A stretch of 64,000 bases of DNA from Ensifer sesbaniae (GTDB lineage Bacteria > Pseudomonadota > Alphaproteobacteria > Rhizobiales > Rhizobiaceae): positions 372,001 to 436,000 of the forward strand of contig NZ_JABEKU010000001.1 in NCBI RefSeq assembly GCF_013283665.1, in the 5' to 3' direction. The notes beneath the pieces are model-generated. The model was given only the letters and a program-made list of their open reading frames with translations, had not been told where the DNA came from and made no database searches. Shown one piece after another: positions 54,347-64,000 of the stretch (position 1 is its first letter; the number at the start of each line of letters is the position of its first letter). Made by a program: the position numbers and the translations under genes.

Positions 54347-55012
54347 ATGCGCATTCTTCTGGCGGAGGACGATCCCAACATCGCAGCCCACGTGACAGGC
54401 AGGCTGGAGGCGGAGGGCTATGGCGTCGATACGCTTGCCCTGGGGCCGGACATTTGGGAGCGAGGGGAAAGCGGTAACTATACCGCGATCATCCTCGATC
54501 TCGGCCTGCCGGGCATGGACGGGCTGTCGATCCTCAAGCGCTGGCGCCAGGCCGGGCTGGAGACGCCGGTGCTGGTTCTGACGGCGCGGGGTTCCTGGAT
54601 GGAGCGTGTCGATGGCTTCGATGCCGGTGCGGACGACTATCTGCCGAAGCCCTTTCGCGCGGAGGAGCTGCTGGCGCGGCTGAGAGCTCTGTTGCGGCGT
54701 GCCGGCCCTCGCGTCACGTCGGTACGTGCGGCCGGGCGCTTCACGCTCGATGAGGCGACGCGCCGCGTGACCTTCGACGGAGAGCCACTCGAACTCAGCC
54801 CGCTCGAATACCGGATGGTCGCGCTCTTCGTGGAGCGCAAGGGCCAGGTCGTCACGCCGCTCGAACTGGCGAGCCATGTGCAGGGACGTGATGACGATGC
54901 GGCCAAGAACGCCGTCGAAGCGATGATCGCACGCCTGCGCAAAAAGACGGAAAGCGACGCTATCGAGACTCGCCGCGGCTTCGGTTACGTTCTGCCGGAT
55001 GGCCCGGCATGA
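54347..55012 (+). CDS. OmpR/PhoP-family response regulator
   Basis: 221 residues. Receiver domain: MRILLAEDDPNIAAHVTGRL, phospho-acceptor Asp51 in AIILDLGLPGMDGLS, and Lys in DYLPKPFRAEELLARL. A C-terminal winged helix follows (ELSPLEYRMVALFVERKGQV, NAVEAMIARLRKKTES, IETRRGFGYVL). The pattern is that of PhoP-like regulators. It overlaps the kinase gene by 4 bases (ATGA) and follows the PepSY gene by 7. FeuP of Sinorhizobium is of the same type; orthology is not established. Confidence 0.93.
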   Translation: MRILLAEDDPNIAAHVTGRLEAEGYGVDTLALGPDIWERGESGNYTAIILDLGLPGMDGLSILKRWRQAGLETPVLVLTARGSWMERVDGFDAGADDYLPKPFRAEELLARLRALLRRAGPRVTSVRAAGRFTLDEATRRVTFDGEPLELSPLEYRMVALFVERKGQVVTPLELASHVQGRDDDAAKNAVEAMIARLRKKTESDAIETRRGFGYVLPDGPA

Positions 55013-56376
55013 TCCGTTCGCTGCGGCTGAGGCTTGCTATCGGCGCATCGATCGCCATAGGCCTCGTGCTGCTGGTGGTCTGGCTCTCCCTGAGCAGGCT
55101 TTTCACCGATTACGTCGTCGGCCGCTATCGTACGGAAATGGTGACGCTGGTCGATACGATTGCCGCCCAGGTGGCGGTGCGTGACGGCGAAATTGTCCTG
55201 CCGCGCGAGCCCGCGGATCCGCGGCTGAGCCTGCCCGCCGGCGGACGCTACTGGCAGATCACCCGCGACGGCCGCGCGCCCATCCGCTCGCGCTCTTTAT
55301 GGGACACGGTGATCGACCGCGATCGGCCTTCGGCACCCCACCATCTGGGCTTCCTGGAGGTAGAAGGTCCGGACGGAGCATCTGTGCTGGTCTACCAGCA
55401 GACGCTGACTTTCGGTGAGGGGCCGGATGCGCGACGGTTCTCCGTTGCCGCCGGCTTCGCGCGCAGCGAACTCGATGATGCGCTGGCCGACTTTCACAGC
55501 CAGATCCGGCTGATGCTGGTGGCAACCGCCTTCGTGCTCGCCGGTGCCGCGTTTCTACAGGGCGCGCTCGGACTTTCACCGCTGGTGCGCTTGCGCGAGC
55601 AGGCGGCCCGGGTTCGATCCGGCGAAGAGAAGGATTTTGGTTCGGCCGGCCCCACCGAAGTACAGCCCCTGATCGCCGAGATCAATTTGCTGCTTTCCGA
55701 GCGCGAGGCAGCCCTGGCGCAAGCGCGCGCCCGTGCCAGCGATCTTGCCCACGGCCTGAAGACGCCGTTGACCGTGCTTGCCCAGCTTGCCGAGAGCCTG
55801 CCGCAGGAAGAGCGGCGGATCGCGCTCGAGCAGGTCGATCTGGTGCGCCAGCGTGCCGATCGCCAGATTCAGGCGGCCCGCATGGGTGTCGAACGCATGG
55901 CAACCACGTCGATCGCCAGCCTCGGCGGCAAGCTGGTCAATGTCCTGCGGCCGATAACGGCCGAGCGCAATGTCGTCTGGGAAGTCGAGATCGATCCGTC
56001 GATTTCGCTTGACCTCGATCCGGCCGACCTGGCCGAATGCCTCGGCAATTTGCTCGACAACGCCGCCAAATGGGCGCGGACCCGCATCCGGTTCTCGGCG
56101 GAGGCGGCTGACGGTCGGGTGCGCATCGCCGTTGGCGACGACGGTCCCGGCGTTGCCGAGGCGGACCGGGAACAGGTCCTGCGCCGCGGCGCCCATGGTG
56201 AGGACACTGAGGGCAATCACGCCGCCAATTCCGGCCTCGGACTTGCGATCAGCGCCGATATCGCCGACGCCTATGGCGCGGTGCTGTCGCTCGGGCAGTC
56301 GTCGCTGGGCGGCCTCGAGGCCGTGTTGACATTCGACACCGTCGGCGGCCGCCAGAGACCGCGCGATCCCGCCTAG
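55009..56376 (+). CDS. PhoQ/FeuQ-type sensor histidine kinase
   Basis: 455 residues. Two membrane helices (LRLAIGASIAIGLVLLVVWL and LMLVATAFVLAGAAFLQGAL) flank a periplasmic sensor of about 130 residues. HAMP-like linker, H-box ASDLAHGLKTPLTVLAQLAE with His248, N-box LGNLLDNAAKWARTRI, G-boxes GDDGPGVAEADR and NSGLGLAISADIADAYG. The HGLKTPL form of the H-box is that of PhoQ-like kinases. The periplasmic signal may involve the two secreted Asp-rich proteins encoded upstream. Confidence 0.93.
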   Translation: MIRSLRLRLAIGASIAIGLVLLVVWLSLSRLFTDYVVGRYRTEMVTLVDTIAAQVAVRDGEIVLPREPADPRLSLPAGGRYWQITRDGRAPIRSRSLWDTVIDRDRPSAPHHLGFLEVEGPDGASVLVYQQTLTFGEGPDARRFSVAAGFARSELDDALADFHSQIRLMLVATAFVLAGAAFLQGALGLSPLVRLREQAARVRSGEEKDFGSAGPTEVQPLIAEINLLLSEREAALAQARARASDLAHGLKTPLTVLAQLAESLPQEERRIALEQVDLVRQRADRQIQAARMGVERMATTSIASLGGKLVNVLRPITAERNVVWEVEIDPSISLDLDPADLAECLGNLLDNAAKWARTRIRFSAEAADGRVRIAVGDDGPGVAEADREQVLRRGAHGEDTEGNHAANSGLGLAISADIADAYGAVLSLGQSSLGGLEAVLTFDTVGGRQRPRDPA

Positions 56377-56454
56377 GGACAAGGTGTTCGCGATGCGTCG
56401 GCCAATAGTGGGACGCATTCAGCCACGGCTTGCGGCCCATCTTCGATTCCGCAG

Positions 56455-56483
56455 TTGCGCTTTTCCGGATGTGCGGTTATAAG
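56455..56483 (+). promoter_or_regulatory. predicted promoter of rpmI-rplT
   Basis: TTGCGC (56455-56460), 17-base spacer, TATAAG (56478-56483), 103 bases upstream of rpmI. It shows that the L35-L20 pair has its own promoter, apart from infC. Confidence 0.6.
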
Positions 56484-56586
56484 CCCCCGTCCGAACGGTC
56501 CGGCAGGGCATGCCGTGGCCGTTCTTAACGCTGGAAACGAGCCTCGTCTGTTCGTTTCGCATTTTAAAGAACAATGGAGTAGCAAA

Positions 56587-56790
56587 ATGCCCAAGATGAA
56601 GACGAAATCGTCTGCCAAGAAGCGGTTCAAGATCACCGCGACCGGCAAGGTTCGTGCAGCGGCTGCTGGTAAGCGCCACGGCATGATCAAGCGTACCAAC
56701 AAGTTCATCCGCGACGCGCGTGGAACCATGGTTCTCGCCGAGCCCGACGGCAAGAAGGTCGTCAAGAACTACCTGCCGAACGGTCTCTAA
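56587..56790 (+). CDS. rpmI: 50S ribosomal protein L35
   Basis: 67 residues from ATG 56587; the open frame to 56455 is untranslated leader. Basic protein with [36 protein letters not shown] and a short C-terminal [10 protein letters not shown]. Followed after 39 bases by rplT. Confidence 0.97.
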   Translation: MPKMKTKSSAKKRFKITATGKVRAAAAGKRHGMIKRTNKFIRDARGTMVLAEPDGKKVVKNYLPNGL

Positions 56791-56829
56791 GACTTTCAGG
56801 CACATTGGATACGTTAAGGAGATCATGAC

Positions 56830-57234
56830 ATGGCACGTGTAAAACGCGGCGTTACCGCCCACGCCAAGCACAAGAAGACGCTCAAGGCAGCCAAGGGTTT
56901 CTACGGCCGCCGCAAGAACACCATCCGCGCCGCCAAGGCAGCGGTTGACCGTTCGAAGCAGTACGCTTACCGCGACCGCAAGGTCAACAAGCGCAACTTC
57001 CGCGCTCTCTGGATCCAGCGCATCAACGCTGCCGTCCGCGAATTCGGCCTGACCTACGGCCGCTTCATCGACGGCCTGAACAAGGCTGGCATCGAAGTCG
57101 ACCGCAAGGTTCTGTCCGACATGGCGATCCATGAGCCGGCAGCATTCGGCGCCCTCGTCGAAGCTTCCAAGAAGGCGCTTGCCTATCTCAAGGAAGCCGG
57201 CACGGCAAACGAGTTTGAAAGCGCTGTCCGTTAA
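56830..57234 (+). CDS. rplT: 50S ribosomal protein L20
   Basis: 134 residues. Early 23S rRNA-binding assembly protein. [20 protein letters not shown] at the N-terminus (extended helix), [20 protein letters not shown], and the globular end [20 protein letters not shown]. Length is slightly longer than E. coli, as usual in alphaproteobacteria. L20 represses its operon in E. coli; no leader mimic is recognised here. Confidence 0.98.
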   Translation: MARVKRGVTAHAKHKKTLKAAKGFYGRRKNTIRAAKAAVDRSKQYAYRDRKVNKRNFRALWIQRINAAVREFGLTYGRFIDGLNKAGIEVDRKVLSDMAIHEPAAFGALVEASKKALAYLKEAGTANEFESAVR

Positions 57235-57273
57235 GCCAGCGTTTTCCCAAAACCGTACTTAAAATTCGTTGGG

Positions 57274-57308
57274 AAACCCGCGCTGGCAGGGCTGGCGCGG
57301 GTTTTTCT
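57274..57308 (+). terminator. intrinsic terminator of rpmI-rplT
   Basis: AAACCCGCGC (57274-57283) with GCGCGGGTTT (57295-57304), 11-base loop, T-rich tail. Confidence 0.9.
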
Positions 57309-57498
57309 TATTTCGCGAGATGAACGTGCGAGACGATCGAAAGGAACTGCCCCGGTTCCCTCATCCGACGACGCTTCGGCCGGGCCTGCGGCTTGGTCGT
57401 CCTTGCACCGGCATTCTTCGCGACCGCGGCGCGATCACATTCCTGAAGACTTGAGCCGATATAGAACCGAACCCATTCCCGCATCGAGGCAGGACAGA

Positions 57499-58581
57499 AT
57501 GAGCGAACTGGAAACACTGGAACGGACACTGCTGGCGGATATCCATGCCGCCGACGATGAAGGATCGATCGAGGCGGTGCGTGTCAATGCGCTTGGCAAG
57601 AAGGGCTCGATCTCCGAGCTGCTGAAGACGCTCGGGACCATGACGCCGGAGGAGCGCCAGACCCGCGGCGCCCAGATCAATGCGCTGAAGAACACGGTCG
57701 CCGAGGCGATTGCCGCCCGGAAGACGGCGCTGAAGGACCAAGCGATTGCCGAGCGCCTGGCGCGCGAGACCGTCGATATCAGCCTTCCGGTCCGCTCCTC
57801 GCCGGCCGAACGCGGCCGCATTCACCCGATCAGCCAGATCGTTGACGAGATCACCGCGATCTTCGGTGACATGGGCTTCTCGATCGCCGAAGGTCCGGAT
57901 ATCGAGACCGACTACTACAATTTCACCGCGCTGAACTTCCCCGAGGGCCATCCGGCCCGCGAGATGCACGACACCTTCTTCTTCAATCCGGATGAGAAGG
58001 GCGAGCGCAAGGTACTGCGCACGCACACCTCGCCGGTGCAGATCCGCACCATGGAAGCTGAGCAGCCGCCGATCCGCATCATCATCCCCGGCAAGACCTA
58101 CCGCCAGGATTCCGACGCGACCCACTCGCCCATGTTCCATCAGGTCGAAGGCCTGGTGATCGACAAGGCGGCGAATGTCGCCAACATGCGCTGGGTGCTG
58201 GAAGAGTTCTGCAAGGCCTTCTTCGAGGTGGATCAGGTGACGATGCGCTTCCGTCCGTCCTTCTTCCCCTTCACCGAGCCGTCCTTCGAGGTCGATATCC
58301 AGTGCGACCGCTCCGGCCCGATCGTGAAGTTCGGCGAAGGCACCGACTGGATGGAGATCCTCGGCTGCGGCATGGTGCATCCGAACGTGCTGCGCTCGGG
58401 CGGGCTCGATCCGGACGAGTACCAGGGCTTCGCCTGGGGCATGGGCCTCGACCGCATCGCCATGCTGAAATACGGCATGCCGGACCTGCGCGACTTCTTC
58501 AACGCCGACGTTCGCTGGATGACCCATTACGGTTTCCGCCCGCTCGACATGCCGACGCTGTTCGGCGGTCTTTCGGCCTGA
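57499..58581 (+). CDS. pheS: phenylalanyl-tRNA synthetase alpha subunit
   Basis: 360 residues from ATG 57499 (CAGGACAGA upstream); the frame to 57403 lacks support. N-terminal coiled coil contacting tRNA, then a class II catalytic core: [20 protein letters not shown] (motif 1 region), [11 protein letters not shown] and [20 protein letters not shown] (motif 2), [17 protein letters not shown] (motif 3). Pairs with PheT as an alpha2beta2 enzyme. No leader peptide or T-box is evident upstream. Confidence 0.97.
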   Translation: MSELETLERTLLADIHAADDEGSIEAVRVNALGKKGSISELLKTLGTMTPEERQTRGAQINALKNTVAEAIAARKTALKDQAIAERLARETVDISLPVRSSPAERGRIHPISQIVDEITAIFGDMGFSIAEGPDIETDYYNFTALNFPEGHPAREMHDTFFFNPDEKGERKVLRTHTSPVQIRTMEAEQPPIRIIIPGKTYRQDSDATHSPMFHQVEGLVIDKAANVANMRWVLEEFCKAFFEVDQVTMRFRPSFFPFTEPSFEVDIQCDRSGPIVKFGEGTDWMEILGCGMVHPNVLRSGGLDPDEYQGFAWGMGLDRIAMLKYGMPDLRDFFNADVRWMTHYGFRPLDMPTLFGGLSA

Positions 58582-58712
58582 TCGCGCAGCTGATCAGAGC
58601 GGGTGCGCTCACACCGTTCGCGCTTCCGCTCGTTCTTTTTGATTTGCCGCATTTGTGCGACGTCAGGTGAGGCCACCTGACTGCAAAATGCTCCTAGGAC
58701 ACAGGTGAAATC

Positions 58713-61139
58713 ATGAAATTCACGCTTTCCTGGCTCAAGGACCACCTTGAAACCGACGCCACGCTCGAAGAAATCTGCGCGCGCCTGACGATGATCGGGC
58801 TCGAAGTGGAAGACGTCGACGACAAGGCCGCCTTCAAACCTTTCGTCATCGCCAAGGTCGTCTCGGCCGAGCAGCATCCGAATGCCGACAAGCTTCGCGT
58901 GCTGATGGTCGATACCGGCTCTGGCGCTCCGATCCAGGTCGTCTGCGGCGCACCGAATGCGCGCGCCGGCCTCGTCGGTGCCTTTGCCGCCCCGGGCACT
59001 TACGTGCCCGGCATCGACGTGACGCTTGCCGTCGGTACCATCCGCGGCGTCGAAAGCCGCGGCATGATGTGCTCGGAAAAGGAGTTGCAGATCTCCGACG
59101 ATCATAACGGCATCATCGACCTGCCCGCCGATGCGCCTGTCGGCACGAGCTATGCCGCCTATGCCGGCCTCGACGATCCGATGATCGAGATCAACCTCAC
59201 GCCGAACCGGCCAGACTGCACCAGCGTCTACGGCATCGCCCGTGACCTCGCCGCCTCCGGCCTCGGCACACTCAAGGCGCGTAAGGCGCCGTCATTCGCC
59301 GTCGAAGGCGAAACACCGGTGAAGCTCACGCTTGACCTCGGCGAAGACAAGCACCTCTGCCCGGGCTTCTCGCTGCGGCTGGTGCGCGGCGTCAAGAACG
59401 GCCCGTCGCCGAAGTGGATGCAGCAGCGGCTGCTGGCGATCGGCCTGCGCCCGATCAACGCATTGGTCGACATCACCAACTACATGACCTTCGATCAGGG
59501 CCGGCCGATGCACGTCTTCGACGCCGCCAAGGTCAAGGGCAACCTGACGGTCCGCCGGGCCAAGGAAGGCGAAACCGTGCTGGCGCTCGACCAGCGCGAA
59601 TACAAGCTCGGGCCCAACAACGTCGTCATATCCGATGAAAAGGCGATCGAATCGATCGGCGGCGTCATGGGCGGCGAGCATTCCGGCTGCGACGAGAACA
59701 CCACGGACGTCTTGATCGAGTCGGCGCTCTGGGATCCGATGAACATCGCCAAGACCGGCCGTACCCTCGGCATCATCACCGATGCCCGCTACCGCTTCGA
59801 GCGCGGCGTCGATCCGGAATACATGGTGCCTGGCCTCGAGCGTACGACCGAGCTGGTGCTTGAACTCTGCGGCGGCAGGGCGGCCAAGGCGGAAGTGGTC
59901 GGTTACGCCGGCCACACGCCGAAGATCGTCGATTTCCCGGTTTCCGAAGTGAAGCGCCTGACCGGCCTCGAGGTTTCCTCGGAAGAGAGCATCTCGATCC
60001 TGAAGAAGCTCGGCTTCGGCGTCGAGGGTTCCGGTGACCGCTTCAAGGTCTCGGTTCCGTCCTGGCGACCGGACATCGACGGCAAGGCCGACCTCGTCGA
60101 AGAGGTCATGCGCATCCACGGCGTCGACAACATCGTCGCCGCCCCGCTGCCGAGTCATGGCACCGTCAACGGCAAGATCCTGACGACGCTGCAGATACGC
60201 ACCCGCCTTGCCAAGCGCGCGCTTGCAAGCCGCGGCATGCTGGAAGCGGTCACCTGGTCGTTCATCTCCGAGGAGCAGGCGAAGCTCTTCGGCGGCGGTG
60301 CGCCGGCGCTGAAGCTCGCCAATCCGATCGCCTCCGACATGTCGGACATGCGCCCGTCGCTGCTGCCGGGTCTCCTGACGGCCGCCCAGCGCAATGCCGA
60401 CAAGGGTTTCGGCGACGTCGCGATCTTCGAAGTCTCCGGCACCTATGAGGGCGATACGCCTGAAACCCAGCGCCGCGTTGCCGGCGGCATCCGCCGCGGC
60501 ACGGCCTCGCTGAACGGCGCCGGCCGTCTCTGGTCGAACGCGGCCAAGGGCGGCGGCAAGCCGGTCGACGTCTTTGATGCCAAGGCCGACGCGATTGCCG
60601 TACTCGAAGCCTGCGGCGTGCCGATGGTCAATGTCCAGTTCGAACCGGGCGGCCCCGCCTGGTATCACCCGGGCCGTTCCGGCACGATCAAGCTCGGGCC
60701 GAAGATCATTCTCGGCTCCTTCGGCGAATTCCACCCGAAGACGCTGGAAGCGCTTGACGTTTCGGGCGCGCTGTGCGGCTTCGAGATCTATGTCGACGCC
60801 ATGCCCGAACCGAAGAAGAAGGCGACCCGCACCAAGCCGGCGCTCGATCTCTCGCCCTTCCAGGCGGTGAAGCGCGACTTCGCCTTCGTCGTCGACAAGA
60901 CGGTGGAAGCCGGCGCCATCCTGCGCGCGGCTTCGGGCGCCGACCGCAAGCTGGTGACGGGCGTCAGCGTCTTCGACGTCTTCGAAGGCGCCTCGCTCGG
61001 CGAAGGCAAGAAGTCGATCGCCATCGAAGTTACCATCCAACCGGTCGAGCGCACGCTGACCGACGAGGACTTCGAGGCTCTCACCGCCAAGATCGTCGCC
61101 AATGTGACGAAATCGACGGGCGGCGTGCTCCGGGCGTGA
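58713..61139 (+). CDS. pheT: phenylalanyl-tRNA synthetase beta subunit
   Basis: 808 residues. The N-terminal EMAP/tRNA-binding-like domain ([20 protein letters not shown]) is followed by the B3/B4 editing region (NPIASDM follows later; [18 protein letters not shown]), B5 domain, class II-like core ([18 protein letters not shown]) and the C-terminal anticodon-binding FDX-ACB domain ([20 protein letters not shown]). Full length. It follows pheS after 131 bases and ends near mosaic repeat copy D. Confidence 0.97.
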   Translation: MKFTLSWLKDHLETDATLEEICARLTMIGLEVEDVDDKAAFKPFVIAKVVSAEQHPNADKLRVLMVDTGSGAPIQVVCGAPNARAGLVGAFAAPGTYVPGIDVTLAVGTIRGVESRGMMCSEKELQISDDHNGIIDLPADAPVGTSYAAYAGLDDPMIEINLTPNRPDCTSVYGIARDLAASGLGTLKARKAPSFAVEGETPVKLTLDLGEDKHLCPGFSLRLVRGVKNGPSPKWMQQRLLAIGLRPINALVDITNYMTFDQGRPMHVFDAAKVKGNLTVRRAKEGETVLALDQREYKLGPNNVVISDEKAIESIGGVMGGEHSGCDENTTDVLIESALWDPMNIAKTGRTLGIITDARYRFERGVDPEYMVPGLERTTELVLELCGGRAAKAEVVGYAGHTPKIVDFPVSEVKRLTGLEVSSEESISILKKLGFGVEGSGDRFKVSVPSWRPDIDGKADLVEEVMRIHGVDNIVAAPLPSHGTVNGKILTTLQIRTRLAKRALASRGMLEAVTWSFISEEQAKLFGGGAPALKLANPIASDMSDMRPSLLPGLLTAAQRNADKGFGDVAIFEVSGTYEGDTPETQRRVAGGIRRGTASLNGAGRLWSNAAKGGGKPVDVFDAKADAIAVLEACGVPMVNVQFEPGGPAWYHPGRSGTIKLGPKIILGSFGEFHPKTLEALDVSGALCGFEIYVDAMPEPKKKATRTKPALDLSPFQAVKRDFAFVVDKTVEAGAILRAASGADRKLVTGVSVFDVFEGASLGEGKKSIAIEVTIQPVERTLTDEDFEALTAKIVANVTKSTGGVLRA

Positions 61140-61145
61140 GCCCTA

Positions 61146-61249
61146 CTGCATGTCTCCTTAAATCGACCTCGATTTAAGGGCGAAGACATGCAGAAAATCA
61201 AAGTGCTACAGCGACCTTTGCGCGTCTGATAAGACGCGCGGCGCTGTAG
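61146..61249 (+). repeat. two-palindrome mosaic element, copy D
   Basis: First palindrome CTGCATGTCT (61146-61155) opposite AAGACATGCAG (61183-61193), with TTAAATCG/CGATTTAA inside. Second palindrome CTACAGCGAC (from 61206) to GGCGCTGTAG (to 61249), with CGCGTCT/AGACGCG inside. Joined by AAAATCAAAGTG. Reverse orientation to copies A and B. Confidence 0.85.
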
Positions 61250-61264
61250 GCAAGCACTCGATCG

Positions 61265-61295
61265 AAAGGGCCGCTGGATCGCAGCGGCCCTTTTT
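61265..61295. terminator. intrinsic terminator after pheT
   Basis: AAAGGGCCGCT (61265-61275), loop GGATCGC, AGCGGCCC (61283-61290) then TTTTT. It serves pheS-pheT; the A run also gives a weak terminator for the convergent VOC gene. Confidence 0.88.
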
Positions 61296-61304
61296 CGTTC
61301 GAAC

Positions 61305-61703
61305 TCAGTCCAGGCGCTGCATCAGTTCGATACGGTTGCCGAAAGGGTCGTAGATATAACATCTGCGGTAGTCGGCAAGCGGTTCGTCCTCGACGATCGT
61401 CACGCCGGCCGCTTCGAGCCGCAGCGTCAGACAGTCGAGATCGTCGACGACGAAGGCCGGATGCGCTTTGCGCGCCGGCCTGAAGTCTCGGTCGATGCCG
61501 AGATGCACGCGGATATTGCCCTGCTCGAACCAGCAGCCGCCGCGCGCGAGAAGATTGGCCGGCTTCGTTACTTCCGAGAGGCCGAGAAGGCCGCCATAGA
61601 AGCCACGTGCCGCCGGCTCGGCACCCGCCGGCATGGCAAGCTGGATATGGTCGATGCCGATGAGCCTGCCCGTCGGCTCGGTCTTCTGCAGGATTTCCCT
61701 CAT
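61305..61703 (-). CDS. VOC-superfamily (glyoxalase-like) protein
   Basis: 132 residues, one VOC module of two beta-alpha-beta-beta-beta units: IGIDHIQLAMPAGAEPAARG, FYGGLLGLSEVTKP, GCWFEQGNIRVHLGI, HPAFVVDDLDCLTLRLEAAG and CYIYDPFGNRIELMQRLD. The metal ligands of glyoxalase I are partly retained (His in DHIQLAM, Glu near the end). Substrate unknown. Its start overlaps the stop of the NTF2-like gene (4 bases), a two-gene operon. Confidence 0.87.
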   Translation of the reverse strand: MREILQKTEPTGRLIGIDHIQLAMPAGAEPAARGFYGGLLGLSEVTKPANLLARGGCWFEQGNIRVHLGIDRDFRPARKAHPAFVVDDLDCLTLRLEAAGVTIVEDEPLADYRRCYIYDPFGNRIELMQRLD

Positions 61704-62062
61704 GACGCGTGCTGATGGAAGACCTTGTTGACGATCACCCAGCGCCCGTCGATCTTCACCAGCGACAGATGGTCGGAATAGCGTTCGCCGGCGAAACTGT
61801 CGACCACTCGCACGGTTGCGGCATCACCGGTGATATCGATCTTCTGCACGTCCATCTCCGGCTGGGTTCCAGGTGGCGCAGCCCCCGCCTCGACGATCGT
61901 CTTGATGAAGCCTTCGCGCGTCGTCCATTCGAGCGCGCCCTTGTAGTTGCCGATGATAGCTGCATCGGGATGAAACGCCTTGCGCAGAGCGCCCTCGTTG
62001 GCAAAGGCCATGCCGTCGACATAGAGATGCACCACTGCGCTGATCGCCTGCTCGTCGGACAT
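61700..62062 (-). CDS. NTF2-like (lumazine-binding type) protein
   Basis: 120 residues from ATG 62062; the frame to 62221 crosses a repeat and is unlikely to be coding. NTF2/SnoaL fold: AISAVVHLYVDGMAFANEGA, LRKAFHPDAAIIGNYKG, TREGFIKTIVEAG, ATVRVVDSFAGERYSDHLSL and DGRWVIVNKVFHQH. Small enzyme or binding protein of unknown substrate. It precedes and overlaps the VOC gene. Confidence 0.85.
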   Translation of the reverse strand: MSDEQAISAVVHLYVDGMAFANEGALRKAFHPDAAIIGNYKGALEWTTREGFIKTIVEAGAAPPGTQPEMDVQKIDITGDAATVRVVDSFAGERYSDHLSLVKIDGRWVIVNKVFHQHAS

Positions 62063-62166
62063 TCCCGCTCCTCCGGATTTGTTGCCGTTGGTTGAGAGGT
62101 AGTGCGTCCGGCGGGAATTTCGATGGGAAATCTCCCCGCCCTTGACGGCAGGCGGGGAGCAATAGA

Positions 62167-62210
62167 GCATTTCCAGGAAAAGTGCGAAGCGGCTTTCCGT
62201 CAGGAAATGC
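62167..62210 (+). repeat. 44-bp inverted-end repeat, copy e
   Basis: GCATTTCC (62167-62174) and GGAAATGC (62203-62210) at the ends, interior GGAAAAGTGCGAAGCGGCTT. It lies between the stop of the aldo/keto reductase gene (62270) and the NTF2-like gene start. Confidence 0.82.
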
Positions 62211-62269
62211 GCTGGAAACAAACAGATAGAGGGCTTCCACCACGCCGCTTCAACGGGAGACGCTCCAGC

Positions 62270-63265
<996 letters not shown>

Positions 63266-63490
63266 GTCGTTTCCTTGTCTAGCTGGCACGCATCGAAACT
63301 CGCGCGCTGGGAGGGCACGTCTATCGTCCGAGGCGTGAATTGATGGTCGGGCGCCGCCGACGAGCCCGCGTGGGCGAACGACGGTTCCTCTGCGCCAAGG
63401 CTGACGAACTCCTCGCTCCGTCCGACGTTGGCGACGATTGAAGAATAGGGCCATGCGCCGCGGCTGAAAATCACTGTCAATTCTCACGGG

Positions 63491-63518
63491 CTGTTCTATT
63501 ATTTCGATCAATGAACAG
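63491..63518. promoter_or_regulatory. palindrome over the LysR start codon
   Basis: CTGTTC (63491-63496) and GAACAG (63513-63518), 16 bases apart, spanning the ATG at 63511. Candidate autoregulatory site; the T-N11-A pattern typical of LysR sites is not unique here. Confidence 0.35.
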
Positions 63519-64000
63519 AACACAGCTCTCCCAACTTGCGGTATTGGCCGCCGTTGCCGCCCATGGCAGTTTTCGCGGGGCCGCCCGAGAACTGGGCGTG
63601 GCGCCATCAGCGGTGAGCCATGCCGTCGGCAGCCTCGAGACGAGCCTCGGCATCCGCCTTCTGGCGCGCACCACGCGCAGCGTCGCGCCGACGGAGGAGG
63701 GGCGCCGGCTGCTCGAACGGCTGGCGCCGGCGCTGGAAGAGATCGCCCTCGCACTAGAGGCCGCCGCCGACGCGCGTGAGCGCCCCGCCGGCAACCTGCG
63801 CATCACGGCGCCGCGGTTTGCCGCCGATCTCATCCTCGCGCCCCGGCTCGGCGCCTTCCTGAACCGCTATCCCGAGATCGTCCTGGAGATCGCCAACGAG
63901 GACGGCTTCACCGACATCGTTGAAAAGGGCTACGACGCCGGAATCAGGCTCGGCGAAAGTCTGGAGGCCGATATGATCGCGGTGAAGGTCGGGCCGGAGC
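63511..64000 (+). CDS. LysR-family transcriptional regulator (3' partial)
   Basis: The frame starts at ATG 63511 and is open to the window end (163 codons). N-terminal winged helix of LysR regulators: [60 protein letters not shown], followed by a linker helix and the start of the periplasmic-binding-like effector domain ([20 protein letters not shown]). Divergent from an aldo/keto reductase gene, a common regulator-target layout. Confidence 0.9.
   Translation, partial: MNRTQLSQLAVLAAVAAHGSFRGAARELGVAPSAVSHAVGSLETSLGIRLLARTTRSVAPTEEGRRLLERLAPALEEIALALEAAADARERPAGNLRITAPRFAADLILAPRLGAFLNRYPEIVLEIANEDGFTDIVEKGYDAGIRLGESLEADMIAVKVGPE

Noticed and set aside
59292..61040. Long minus frame across pheT
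   Set aside because: Antisense shadow; no motifs.

Overview
The window looks like a chromosomal segment of an alphaproteobacterium of the family Rhizobiaceae, most like Sinorhizobium/Ensifer. This rests on the CP4-like class II AroA, the fabA-fabB-fabI block divergent from an Irr-type Fur regulator, ExoD, MbfA, BA14K and FYDLN-acid proteins, a BTLCP-type cysteine peptidase, high GC content, and two rhizobial-type families of short palindromic intergenic repeats. The genus is inferred from recognised proteins, not from a search. I see no insertion sequence, prophage, integrase or CRISPR array.

Layout. 1-6.6 kb: an HWE histidine kinase (5' end outside the window) and a small SH3 protein, then rpsO-pnp, an RsmC-type methyltransferase and a small membrane protein. 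6.7-12.2 kb: fabI, fabB and fabA on the minus strand, irr divergent from them, a TRIC-type channel protein, a frameshifted YdcF-family gene and a small helical protein. 12.2-17.4 kb: tRNA-Ala(GGC), the FYDLN-acid protein, then the tightly coupled aroA-orf-cmk run followed by rpsA. 17.4-23.1 kb: several rhizobial unknowns, a BA14K protein, a phosphohexomutase and tRNA-Leu(CAG). 23.3-30.7 kb: two convergent class III cyclases, a 2-hydroxyacid dehydrogenase, an RNase D-type exonuclease, YqaA, a SelW-like protein, DoxX and Rnk. 31-33.4 kb: an overlapping operon of a class I glutamine amidotransferase, a GFA protein and an O-acetyltransferase, then a GNAT gene. 33.5-40.1 kb: lepA, an MFS transporter divergent from an XRE-cupin regulator plus GNAT gene, an ABM monooxygenase under a SoxR-like box, exoD and an OmpA-like lipoprotein. 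40.1-44 kb: an LCM-type methyltransferase, an MFS transporter and an ECF41-type sigma factor coupled to a carboxymuconolactone-decarboxylase-like gene. 44-48.3 kb: epmB-epmA divergent from efp, then cfa. 48.3-52.9 kb: a permuted papain-like protein, mbfA with an Irr ICE box, a BTLCP peptidase, an alpha/beta hydrolase and infC. 53-56.4 kb: two Asp-rich secreted proteins (at least one PepSY-like) and a PhoP/PhoQ-type two-component pair. 56.5-61.1 kb: rpmI-rplT and pheS-pheT. 61.3-64 kb: VOC and NTF2-like proteins, an aldo/keto reductase and a divergent LysR regulator cut by the window end.

How the parts connect. Most genes are translation, RNA-processing and lipid-synthesis housekeeping. Regulatory links can be read directly: Irr is encoded at 9.6 kb, and a perfect ICE palindrome overlaps the -10 of mbfA at 49.3 kb. 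An ECF41 sigma gene is preceded by a CMD gene with a matching promoter. A SoxR-like operator precedes the ABM gene. The least explained module is the Asp-rich/PepSY secreted pair with its two-component system, placed between infC and rpmI-rplT.

Two dispersed repeat families stand out. One is a roughly 100-bp two-palindrome element with four copies; the other is a 44-bp inverted-end element with five copies. Two of the 44-bp copies supply the last codons and stop of neighbouring genes.
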